A DNA stretch of 64,000 nt. It comes from Alentia gelatinosa (lineage: Eukaryota > Annelida > Polychaeta > Phyllodocida > Polynoidae). The DNA lies in the NCBI GenBank assembly GCA_950022655.1, contig OX465583.1, positions 9,810,798 through 9,874,797 of the forward strand, in the 5' to 3' direction. Positions 54,385 through 63,826 of the stretch are shown piece after piece. Below the pieces are notes generated by a model. The model was given only the letters and a program-made list of their open reading frames with translations. It had not been told where the DNA came from and did not search any database. Position 1 is the stretch's first letter, and every line of letters begins with the position of its first letter. Both the position numbers and the translations under genes were made by a program.

Positions 54385-54570
54385 ATCAAAAAACGCTAAG
54401 AAGGAATTGGATCGAGATCCGTAGCCACTAAAATGAGTTTTGGTGGCGGAGTAATTTCACGAGCCAAAGCCGAGAGAGATAATGTAACAAACTCAAACAT
54501 ATGGTTATTTCAACAAACAAATGGATTGGGCGGGGTTCAGATTTTATCTCACCCCTACCACTGACTGACG
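54385..54570. mobile_element. hairpin module, GTGAGATAAA type
   Basis: Hairpin with centre TTTCACGAGCCAAAGCCGAG near 54460, then TTTTATCTCACCCC at 54551. Partial copy; a similar module is at 59425-59520. Confidence 0.55.
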
Positions 54571-54838
54571 TGGTATAGAAGACTTGTATATAGAAGGGGG
54601 GGGGGGGTACAAATCACCGCTATTTATAAGCGGCCTACACAGAATCGGGAACTGTAACGTTTGCATACTTATTATTTACTGAGACACAATATACTGTCTC
54701 TATCATTCCTGAGACACAGCCTCATGCCATGCTACTTCCTGTGCGGACCACTGACAATAAACATCACATAGACGCCTCTTTAAAACCATTGTTACTCAGA
54801 CATTACGGGAACAATCTCTGATGTGCGCACATCGAAAT

Positions 54839-55207
54839 CTTAAGTTCAGTGAGAGTTGGTCATATCTGATATGGTAGTCATGCCCGACGCGTCGGGAAAG
54901 GTAATATAATCGGGTCGTTAAAGTGCGAACGTCAACCCGATTGACGCAGATTGTCACTAACCCAACGGATCCATCGGGCAAAGGTAGAGTCGGGCACAGC
55001 CGTCGGGTCGGTGTCTTATAGGCTTAAGGTCGGTGAGAGTCGGTCATATCTGACATGCTAATAATGCCCGACGCATCAGGAAAGGTAATAGAATCGGGTT
55101 GTTAAAGTGCATACGTCAACCCGATTGACGCAGATTGTCACCAACCCGACGGATCTGTCGGGCAGAGGTAGAGTCGGGCACAGCCGTCGGGTTGATGTCT
55201 TATAGGC
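54839..55207. repeat. two tandem 184-bp units
   Basis: Each has GAGAGT-GGTCATATCTGA, ATGCCCGACGCGTCGGGAAA (a 14-bp palindrome in unit 1), CGTCAACCCGATTGACGCAG and GTCGGGCACAGCCGTCGGGT, ending TCTTATAGGCTT. That last word is shared with the 80-bp array at 39255-39832. Confidence 0.85.
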
Positions 55208-55210
55208 TTT

Positions 55211-55636
55211 AAGGGGGGTGTCCACCAACCATGACAAGGCTACGACAATGGGTTCCCAACCAGGTCCACGATTGGCCTACAATTGGAGGCCTTGTCGTGG
55301 TTGGTGGACCCCAGTTCCCGACAAGAGTCTACGACAAGGCCGCAACAAGGCCACAATTGGAAGCTTGTCGGGAGCCTTCTAACAAGGCTACGACAACACC
55401 GAACATGTTCGATTTTTCCCATGTCTGGACCCTTGTCGTTGAGTATCATGGCATGTTGGGAGTGTGTCGCAGAGGTCTACGATAGGAAATTTTGGTGGAG
55501 CGTGCACTTCCGGACATGCCCCGATAACGCTATCGTAAAGCCCCACTTCTAACAACAACGCTGCGACAAGTGCCGATTGGAACTTTCTTGTCGGCGCTTG
55601 TTGTAGCCTTGTCGTGGTTGGTGGCCGCCACCCTTT
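55211..55636. mobile_element. MITE family N, complete copy
   Basis: AAGGGGGGTGTCCACCAACC at the left, GGTTGGTGGCCGCCACCCTT at the right, palindrome CCGAACATGTTCG at 55400. Flanked by TTT/TAC-type sequence rather than a clear duplication. Confidence 0.8.
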
Positions 55637-55923
55637 ACAGTGGGACCTGATGACGGCCTGATTACAGGTGGGCGGCAGGATCCCGGCCCGACTTTCATCA
55701 CGACATCGTTACCTGTGTGTCAGGCAAGGGTCACGTGATACGTCTAACCAGCTCCCAACCACAAGCCAGGGCCACCTTGAATTACTGTTGGTGGTAGCGG
55801 GCGACGTAGTCGGTGAGAAACTCAGGGAAACTTGACACCATGGATGACCCTACGACACTCTTGTTAAATAACCCGTATCGTATATATGTAGGTAGAGAAA
55901 GCATTGTAATTAGTTCAATTTAA

Positions 55924-56271
55924 CCCTTTAAGGACGGCTGCCTGGGGCCCAGCTAGTCCCATAAGGACGGGTGCTGGTGGAAGTCTGTCTGGCTAGAAGA
56001 CGGCCACATTATGGTTAAAACTGATATCCAAGGTTGTAATCATGAAATATGGTATATGCTCACAAACATTTTATTTCTTTTTAATAGAAATACTAAATAT
56101 GATGTTTTGTCTTCATTTTCTGAAGATTTCATGAATATTGCTCTATAATTTCATTGTTAAAACATTTTTGTTAATATTGGGACAATGATGCGTCTTTAGT
56201 GCGGTGATGCCTCCAGGCATCATGCGTCTTTAGTGTGGTGATGCCTCCAGGCGTCATGCGTCCTTAAAGGG
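55924..56271. mobile_element. piggyBac-like MITE, copy 2, TTAA duplication
   Basis: TTAA on both sides (55920-55923, 56272-56275); CCCTTTAAGGACGGCTG and GCGTCCTTAAAGGG ends. Two GATGCCTCCAGGC-TCAT palindromes near the right end. Confidence 0.85.
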
Positions 56272-56344
56272 TTAAACGTGAGGACAGACATAGCTGTCAG
56301 ACCGGTCGGAGGACAGAGTGTACGAGGGTGCGTATTCATATAGT

Positions 56345-56475
56345 GGCGTTTTAGGTGATTAAATTCATCATCTAGAAATATAAAGTTTGTCTTTACCAAC
56401 CAAGAACTTTGTCACCAACGATCCATTTCAATAGAATGACACTAATCATACAGGATTTCTTTACCTACGGACGAC
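56345..56475 (+). repeat. direct repeat left of the family T trio
   Basis: CATATAGTGGCGTTTTAGG to GACACTAATCAT...TTTCTTTACCTACGGACG recurs at 57637-57745. Confidence 0.75.
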
Positions 56476-56480
56476 ACCTG

Positions 56481-57627
56481 GGGGCTGTTTTTAAAACTAA
56501 GAACGATATTGGCTGAACGATTACGACTGGGCCCATCCTCAGGCGACAGTAACCACGATCAGAGTGTCAGTCCGTTTTTAAATGTGGCCCTCAGAAATCC
56601 AGGAAATCTTTTGCAGTTTTTAACTATACTATTTCCCTTCTTAAGGGAGATTATCTTATGTTATGAAGATTCGAACCCACTTAGCAACGGACCTGAAAAA
56701 AGGTAAATACAAAGAATAAAGATATTTTACCGATCGTCTTGTAAGACAGTCCTCCATAAAGACAGATCCGGTTAGGTAACGAGAATGCAACAAAGACCAC
56801 GATAAGATCGAATCCTTTATCGTTCTTAGTTTTAAAAACACCTCCCAAGGGGCTGTTTTTAAAACTAAGAATGATATTGGCTGAACGATTGCGATTAGGA
56901 CTAACCTCAGGCGATAGTGACCACGGTCGGAGTGTCAGTCCGTTTCTTGAATGTCTTCCTCAGAATACCAGGATATCTTTTGCAGTTTCTATCTATGCTA
57001 TTTCCCTTCTTAAGGGAGATTATCTTATGTTATGAAGATTCGAACCCACTTAGCAACGGACCTGAAAAAAGGTAGAATTTGTTATCTTTCAAAATACTAA
57101 GAATAAAGATATTTTCCGATCGTCTTGTAAGACAGTCCTCCATAAAGACAGATCCGGTTAGGTCACAAGAATGCAACAAAGACCACGATAAGATCGAATC
57201 CTTTATCGTTCTTAGTTTTAAAAACACCTCCTTGCAAGGGGCTGTTTTTAAAACTAAGAACGATACTGGTTTAACTATTACGATTAGGACTAACCTCAGG
57301 CGATAGTGACCACGGTCGTAGTGTCAGTCCGTTTCTTGAATGTCTTCCTCAGAATACCAGGATAGATTTTGCAGTTTCTATTGTTTCTTTTTCTTCATAT
57401 CTTAATGGAATAAATTTTGTTATGAAGGTGTCGAACCCATCTGGTAACGGACCTAAAAATGGTTAAACCTGTGAGCTTTTAAAGAACTAAAAATAAAGAT
57501 ATTTTCTGATCGTCTTGTAAGACATTACTCCATGAAGACAGATCACTCCAGGTAACGAGAATGCAACAACGACCATGATTTATAAGATCAATTTTTTTGT
57601 CGTTCTTAGTTTTAAAAACACCTCCCA
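56481..57627. mobile_element. three tandem family T MITEs
   Basis: Units at 56481-56846, 56848-57236 and 57237-57627 each begin GGGGCTGTTTTTAAAACTAA and end TTAGTTTTAAAAACACCTCC. Interiors share GCGATAGTGACCACGGTCG and GATTCGAACCCACTTAGCAA. Confidence 0.9.
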
Positions 57628-57636
57628 GGTGGTGCC

Positions 57637-57745
57637 ATATAGTGGCGTTTTAGATAATTAATTTCATTATCTATAATTATCAATTTTGTCCTCACCAGCC
57701 ATCAATTTCAATTGAACGACACTAATTATTTCTTCACCTATGGAC
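57637..57745 (+). repeat. direct repeat right of the family T trio
   Basis: Diverged copy of 56345-56475. Confidence 0.7.
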
Positions 57746-57884
57746 GGGGCCGTTTAATACTTTGGGACACCGAGAAGGATAAGGACAACGATCAGGAGAG
57801 TTTCTGTTAGGACAATGACCGTGACAATGACAATGACAAGGATCGGACAGCCATCACGTTAAATAAGTGGTGTAAATATTGTAT

Positions 57885-58172
57885 TTTATCTCACCCCTGG
57901 AATAAAGGCCCATAGGCTTAACATTGGGAACTCGTTCTCCATGCCCCAACGAAAATTGCTGTCCGTTCTCCATGGTCTATATCCTGTGTGTCATCCATTC
58001 TTTTAATGTGTACAGGGGTGAGATAAATACAGAAAGCAACTCGTTTTGGTCAAAGAAGTCATTCTGCAACTCCTTTGAATGCTACATGATATTCATCCGG
58101 CTGTCACCTCGTTCATATCACTCCGCATCAAACTCGTGGACAACGACGACTTTGACCGAAACTTGTTGGTTT
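57885..58172 (+). mobile_element. hairpin MITE type B1, copy 2
   Basis: TTATCTCACCCCTGG, motif CCATAGGCTTAACATTGGG at 57910, GGGGTGAGATAAATACAGAA at 58015, then a hairpin with arms CAACTCGTTTTGGTCAAAG and TTTGACCGAAACTTGTTGG. Confidence 0.85.
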
Positions 58173-58299
58173 CGTCTCTAGTCCTACCAAAAGCATAGTT
58201 TTCAGGATCGAGGTCAGGACTTATGACAGAATTACTAAACAGCCTGAAAGGACATTTTAAGTCTGCGTCCTTCCAAATGTCCTTTGTATGAACAATCCA

Positions 58300-58830
58300 G
58301 GGGCCCGTTTAATAATCTATTACCGTACATGAAGACCCCTTTCTGTACGCCAAGGAGACCCAGGGACGATGTAGGGTCACTTTATTCAGCATTCATGGAC
58401 GACCTTAGGGACGGCTATAGGCCTGTTTCCATTGGCCGATTTCCCGTCACCGATCTACTGTCAGGAACCACCGACAGACCTTTGGCACTGTGGACTCAAT
58501 ATCGGTAAATAGAAACAACCAAGGTTGTGAAATGCCCCACGATTTTTTCTGCTGAGACTATACAATGTGGCACCACCCACCACTGAGTGAAAGCTTGGTC
58601 ACTGAGTGAATTCTACTACACTCAGCGATTTTTCTATACAGACGCACAGTCAGTGGCACCACCGACAGACTTTCTGTGTAACTCAAATAGTCCAAGCAAT
58701 CTTCGTCGGCCAATGGAAACGGGCATTATGACTGTCTTTGCGAGCAACCTTAAAAATTATTAAATGATAGCCCCTTGTACGAGGCACAGAAAAGGGTCTT
58801 TATGCACGAGCCTAGATTATTGAATGGGCT
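58300..58830. mobile_element. MITE family F interrupted by family G
   Basis: GGGGCCCGTTTAATAATCTA at the left and CCTAGATTATTGAATGGGC at the right; 305 bp at 58420-58724 is foreign compared with 34673-34891. Confidence 0.8.
58420..58724. mobile_element. MITE family G, complete
   Basis: GGCCTGTTTCCATTGGCCGA at the left and TCGGCCAATGGAAACGGGC at the right. Confidence 0.85.
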
Positions 58831-59197
58831 CATATTTATCTAAGTGGACCTTCCAATGACAGTCCTAGGTCTATGATATAAAAGTCCTAGGAGAATCCTT
58901 CCAAATAATGAACTGCCCCCAGAATAGAGGTCAGGACAATGACAGAATCATTAAACAGCCATTTCAAGTCTCTGTCCTTTTCCCTGTCCTTTGAAGGAGC
59001 AATCATTATCTATTCACCTTGGTCCTTCCTATGACTGTCCCTATAATATGAGAGACCTAGGAGACTCCTTTCAGTTATTAAACGACCCCCTGAATTCCTG
59101 ATTATAGATCCCCATGTTTCATGTGCTGCGAGAAGCTCTGTGAGAGGACATACTCGCTGTAGTGTCGATACTGTTTTCAAGTCGAAAGGAAATAAAA

Positions 59198-59319
59198 CTA
59201 GCGGGCGCTATTGATTTTCCATCCCTTATACCCTGTGTATGAGACGGCCACATTGATTGTTGGAGATGGCACCAAGGCTGCAGCTGGCTGACTAGAAAAG
59301 GGAGCGGGCGGGAACTTGT
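59198..59319 (-). CDS. candidate terminal exon, weak
   Basis: After an acceptor-like TTTCCTATGATGTGCCCACAG the frame runs about 40 codons (FPPAPFSSQPAAALVPSPTI, ending in GYKGWKINSAR) to a TAG at 59198-59200. The composition is natural and splice-site context is good, but there is no family match, and the exon phase does not fit the candidate exon at 62693-62933. Confidence 0.2.
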
Positions 59320-59424
59320 CTGTGGGCACATCATAGGAAACATTACACATCTACCGCTCTGTGGAGGCAATCTCTGGCCGCTCTACGTACAGAACCGAAC
59401 TGCATACAGATCCATTGTCACTGA

Positions 59425-59520
59425 AAATACACAATGAGTTCTGGTTGTGGAGAAATCTCACGAGTCAAAGTGGCTATAGATGGAATGCGGTTCTGATTTA
59501 ATCTCACCCCTATCTCTGAT
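59425..59520. mobile_element. hairpin module, GTGAGATAAA type, partial
   Basis: AATCTCACGAGTCAAAGTGG then TTAATCTCACCCCT; compare 54385-54570. Confidence 0.45.
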
Positions 59521-59899
59521 TGGCAGGGTAAATCGTATAACAGATTAGCCGATATCCTGTGATTATCCCCCCCCCCCCGCAGAGATGAGGTGCTACGGGA
59601 CAATATGTGAAAGGTGGGTTGGTCCTTCATGTATATCTCTCGTGCCTCTACAATTAGGGGTGGGCAGTTTGAGTAGTATATAACAATGGTAACCTGCACC
59701 TGGCTGTCTTCTGTACATTTCTCTAAAGCACCATGGAGTTGTCCCATTACACTAAGTCCATATAAGGAATAAAGTAGCCCGAGTAGCCAATGACTGCATT
59801 CGCAGCAAACCCCGACCTTGACCCTGACCTCCTTACATGATATTTTCTAGCGCCTTGGGATGTAGACATCAGTCGAGAGTTGACCTACAATCTAATGGC

Positions 59900-62045
59900 C
59901 ACAACCACCCTCAAAGTGAGGAGTGGGTAGTGTGAGTAGTGTACAACAATGGTAACCTGCATCTGGCTGTTTCATGTACATTTCTCTACAGTTAGGAGAG
60001 GGCAGTGTGAGTAGTGTATACCAATGGTAACCTGCATCTGGCTGTTTTATGTACATCTCTCTCCAGTGAGGGGTGGGCAGTGTGAGTAGTATATGACAAT
60101 GGTAACCTGCATCTGGCTGTTTCATGTACATTTCTCTACAGTTAGGAGAGGGCAGTGTGAGTAGTGTATACCAATGGTAACCTGCATCTGGCTGTTTTAT
60201 GTACATCTCTCTACAATCCACCATGCATCTCAATGGGTTTTTTTCTATGCCTAATCACAGAAACGTGGTGAACTGCCCTGATATTAGGTGACCTTCCGAC
60301 ACGATTTTGCACCGTAGACCATATCAGAGCCATAGCATAGTAGGTAGACGCCAGGCCTAACAATGGTAACCTGCATCTGGCTGTTTCATGTATATCTCTC
60401 TACACTGAGGGTGGGCAGTGTGAGTAGTGTACAACAATGAGAACCTGCATCTGGCTGTTTTATGTACATTTCTCTACAGTGAGGGGTGGGCAGTGTGAGT
60501 AGTCTATGACAATGATAACATGCATCTGGCTGTTTTATGTACATTTCTCTACAGTTAGGGGTGGGCAGTGTGAGTAGTGTACAACAATGGTAACCTGCAT
60601 CTGGCTGTTTTATGTACATCTCTCTACAGTTAGGGGTGGGCAATGTGAGTAGTCTATGACAATGAGAACCTGCATCTGGCTGTTTTATGTACATCTCTCT
60701 ACATTTAGGGAGGGCAGTGTGAGTAGTGTACAACAATGGTAACCTGTATCTGGCTGTTTCATGTTCATTTCTCCCTCTACATTTAGGGAGGGCAGTGTGA
60801 GTAGTATATAACAATCGTTAAGCCCTGTCTCCACTGTGCGATTCTAGGTACATAGGTACGTCCAGTCTGAGATGTACCTTCAAGATCGCAACTTGGCAAA
60901 ACGCATAGTGGAGACAGCAAGTTTCCCTCCAGTCTCAGACTGGAGGTACCCTATGTACCTAAAATCGCAAGCCCTCCAGTTCTGAGCAGGGCAGTCTCCA
61001 CACAGAATCGATGATACCTTGCGATCCGAGGTACATGCGGTACGCCAAGCCAGTACCTCCAGTCTGAGACTCCAGTCGCACAGCGGAGAAAGGCCTTAAC
61101 CTGCACCTGGCTGTTTTATGTACATCTCTCTACAGTGAGGGTGGGTAGTGTAAGTAGTGTACAACAATGAGAACCTGCATCTGGCTGTTTTATGTATATC
61201 TCTCTACAGTTAGGGGTGGGTAGTGTAAGTAGTGTACAACAATGAGAACCTGCATCTGGCTGTTTTATGTACATCTCTCTACAGTTAGGGGTGGGCAATG
61301 TGAGTAGTCTAAGACAATGAGAACCTGCATCTGGCTGTTTTATGTACATCTCTCTACAGTGAGGGTGGGTAGTGTAAGTAGTGTACAACAATGAGAACCT
61401 GCATCTGGCTGTTTCAAGTATATCTCTCTACAGAGAGGGTGGGCAGTGTAAGTTGTCTAAGACAATGATAACATGCATCTGGCTGTTTCATGTACATCTC
61501 TCTACAGTTAGGGGTGGGCAGTGTGAGTAATCTATGACAATGAGAACCTGTATCTGGCTGTTTTATGTATATCTCTCTACAGTGAGGGTGGGTAGTGTAA
61601 GTAGTATATGACAATGATAACATACATCTGGCTGTTTTATGTACATCTCTCTACAGTTAGGGGTGGGCAGTGTGAGTAGTCTAAGACAATGGTAACCTGC
61701 ATCTGGCTGTTTCATGTATATCTCTCTACAGTTAGGGGTGGCAGTGTGAGTAATGTATGACAATGAGCACATTCATCTGGCTGTTTTATGTACATCTCTC
61801 TACAGTTAGGGGTGGGCAGTGTGAGTAGTCTAAGACAATGGTAACCTGCATCTGGCTGTTTCATGTATATCTCTCTACAGTTAGGGGTGGCAGTGTGAGT
61901 AATGTATGACAATGAGCACATTCATCTGGCTGTTTTATGTACATCTCTCTACAGTTAGGGGTGGGCAGTGTGAGTAGTCTATGACAATGATAACCTGTAT
62001 CTGGCTGTTTTATGTACATCTCTCTACAATTAACCTGCATCTGGG
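59900..62045. repeat. 75-bp minisatellite interrupted by two MITE pieces
   Basis: About 24 units of ACAATGGTAACCTGCATCTG, GCTGTTTTATGTACATCTCT, CTACAGTTAGGGGTGGGCAG with GTGTGAGTAGT. An early diverged unit is at 59615-59720. Interrupted at 60235-60360 (family L fragment) and 60819-61098. Minus-strand frames arise from the 74-75-bp period. Confidence 0.95.
60819..61098. mobile_element. MITE family U in the minisatellite, TTAA-bounded
   Basis: TTAAGCCCTGTCTCCACTGT at the left and inverse GTCGCACAGCGGAGAAAGGC then TTAA at the right. The interior has CCAGTCTCAGACTGGAGGTA and is related to the 63-bp minisatellite at 28512-29700. Confidence 0.85.
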
Positions 62046-62096
62046 TGTTGCATGTAGTTGACACTGTGCAGAGTTTTACTACGTGTCAACTACGCT

Positions 62097-62373
62097 CAAG
62101 TGCCAAATCCACTAAGGTGACTTAATTCACATAGAATTCTCATGAGACCATGCAACAATGCGATTACATGCGACCATGCAAACACATCCGACAACGTTAA
62201 AGGTTTAAATATTATCGCATGCCGGTTGTATTTCCACCCGAATTCATATTCGAGACATGTGACTCCCCAGCGACCACCATGAGAACGCCTGATCCACTGA
62301 ACGCGAATTTTCCGTGAGATATGGCGAACTCTCGGAGGCTGCTAAATTCACCTTTGTGGATTTGGTGCTTCAG
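62097..62373. mobile_element. MITE family H, copy 2
   Basis: AAGTGCCAAATCCACTAAGG at the left and CCTTTGTGGATTTGGTGCTT at the right. Confidence 0.8.
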
Positions 62374-62404
62374 AATACTCAAAATCGTGGTGATATTGCA
62401 TACT

Positions 62405-62669
62405 ATAGAAGAAGCCGCGTTTGAATCGCGTAGTATTCACAAGGCGAAGCCGCGTGAATTATGTAGCCATTCAAACGAGATGGGATCAGGCTCTGACCCT
62501 AAACTTGAATAGGTTTCTGATTTCATCTCACCCTGCACATTGACTTAACGGGCTAACATTTGTGACATAATCCGCCATTGGATATTTTGTCCTAAATATC
62601 TCATGGACATTGGACACGAGTTCCCAATGTTAAGTCTATGGAGAAAAAATACCAGGAGTGAGATAAACG
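62405..62669 (+). mobile_element. hairpin MITE type B2, copy 3
   Basis: Centre CACAAGGCGAAGCCGCGTG at 62437, GATTTCATCTCACCC at 62519, motif at 62623 and GGAGTGAGATAAAC at 62656. Confidence 0.8.
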
Positions 62670-62692
62670 TATCCTGATGTAGGATAGCTCAC

Positions 62693-62933
62693 CTAACCGC
62701 CTTATCCTGTTCAATACTGTGCCAGTCCCCGAGCAGTTCAGAGCGAGGCTGCCTCTCCTTCTCCGGGCGGGGGAGAGGGGCGGGGGGCGGGGGGCGGGGG
62801 GAGGCGATGAGGTTGACCTGGCTGCCGTCAGAGGTCGCTAGTAGAGCAGCCATGGCGTCCTGCAGGACACGCCGAGGCAATGATAGCGACACAGTGTTGT
62901 CTACCCCCAGTTTCCATGGCAACCAAATGGCAG
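62693..62933 (-). CDS. candidate internal exon of an unidentified gene
   Basis: The frame is open for 84 codons and includes GVDNTVSLSLPRRVLQDAMA and ALLATSDGSQVNLIAS, then a Pro-rich stretch from a C-rich tract, then SELLGDWHSIEQDKAV. It ends at a strong donor, TTAG|GTGAGC (62693/62692), and may begin after CATCCAG at 62934. The frame is closed just upstream by a TAA at 62947-62949, as expected for an exon. No family is recognised. The surrounding 62680-63010 segment is GC-rich and free of known repeats. Confidence 0.35.
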
Positions 62934-63122
62934 CTGGATGGCAATGTTAAAGTCTGGAGATGGGGTGCCCCGCTAGAGGGCGCAGCGTGGGTATCATGTG
63001 TGAGGAGCTGGCAGCAGTAGTTGGCTGAAGCTTTTATCCAACGTTGAATTCGATAGATCCCGAAGATTTAATTCAGAGGAGGTTCTAAAATACTTTCCAA
63101 CATAGGGAATCATTATTTAGTA

Positions 63123-63428
63123 TTATCGTAAAACTGGATGAGTTTTAATCTTGGCCACCGTATGCCACGACTGGGGTTTGGCATAGTGATTTCACGAGGT
63201 GAAGCCAAGTGAAGTCCGGAGCCAGAACTCCAGGAGTGGAATGCGATGGCCAAGATTAAAACGAATCAGGTTTTGATTTTATCCTACCCTGTCTCCTCGA
63301 TTTTGTAATATTACATGATAATAATTCTGTATACCACTAGTGGCATATAAAACTCTGTATGCCAGTCAGCGTGGCATACGGAAACTCAATGTTAAGCCTA
63401 TGGGATTTTATATTATGGGTAGGATAAT
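63123..63428 (+). mobile_element. hairpin MITE, TATCGTAAAACTGG type, copy 4
   Basis: Hairpin centre CACGAGGTGAAGCCAAGTG at 63192, TTATCCTACCCT at 63280, motif inverse at 63385, and GGGTAGGATAAT at 63417. Confidence 0.85.
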
Positions 63429-63496
63429 ATTACATATCAGACACAGTCCATCAATAGTGTAGTTATCACTAAGACCAATACGGTGTCTCAAAGAAG

Positions 63497-63764
63497 AAAC
63501 CAGCAAATTCTGGTCAAAGTCGTTGGTCTCCATGAGTTTGATGCAGAGTGAATATCACTTAGCATCAAACGAGATGGAGAAGGACTTCTTTGACCAAAAC
63601 GAGTTACTTTCGGTATTTATCTCACCCCTGTACAGACTAAAAGAATGGACAACACACAGGATATACACCGTTATATGGATAAAGGACTGCAATACTCGTA
63701 GGGGCATGGAGAACGACTTACCAATGTTAAGCCTATGGGACAAAAATACCACGGGTGAGATAAT
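63497..63764 (-). mobile_element. hairpin MITE type B1, copy 3
   Basis: AAACCAGCAAATTCTGGTCAA hairpin, TTATCTCACCCCTG at 63619, motif inverse at 63721, and GGGTGAGATAA at 63753. Confidence 0.85.
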
Positions 63765-63826
63765 AGAATCGCGAAAACTGGAAAATCAGGACTCGATTGT
63801 GTGAGAAGTATAGAGGAGTTCACGTG

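Larger units (their letters stand above)
57746..59090. mobile_element. MITE family J hosting nested insertions
   Basis: GGGGCCGTTTAATACTTTGG at the left, CAGTTATTAAACGACCCCC at the right. The interior is rich in AGGACAATGAC and GTCCTT words. It contains the B1 hairpin MITE (57885-58172) and a family F MITE (58300-58830). Confidence 0.7.

Noticed and set aside
56660..57440. GATTCGAACCCAC as a tRNA T-arm
   Set aside because: Occurs in each family T MITE unit without other tRNA features.
59119..59370. 83-codon minus frame in another phase over 59198-59319
   Set aside because: The alternative phase with an acceptor gives a more natural peptide, and neither is well supported.
28512..62045. CRISPR-like regular repeats
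   Set aside because: Units are contiguous tandem repeats without unique spacers, in a eukaryotic context.
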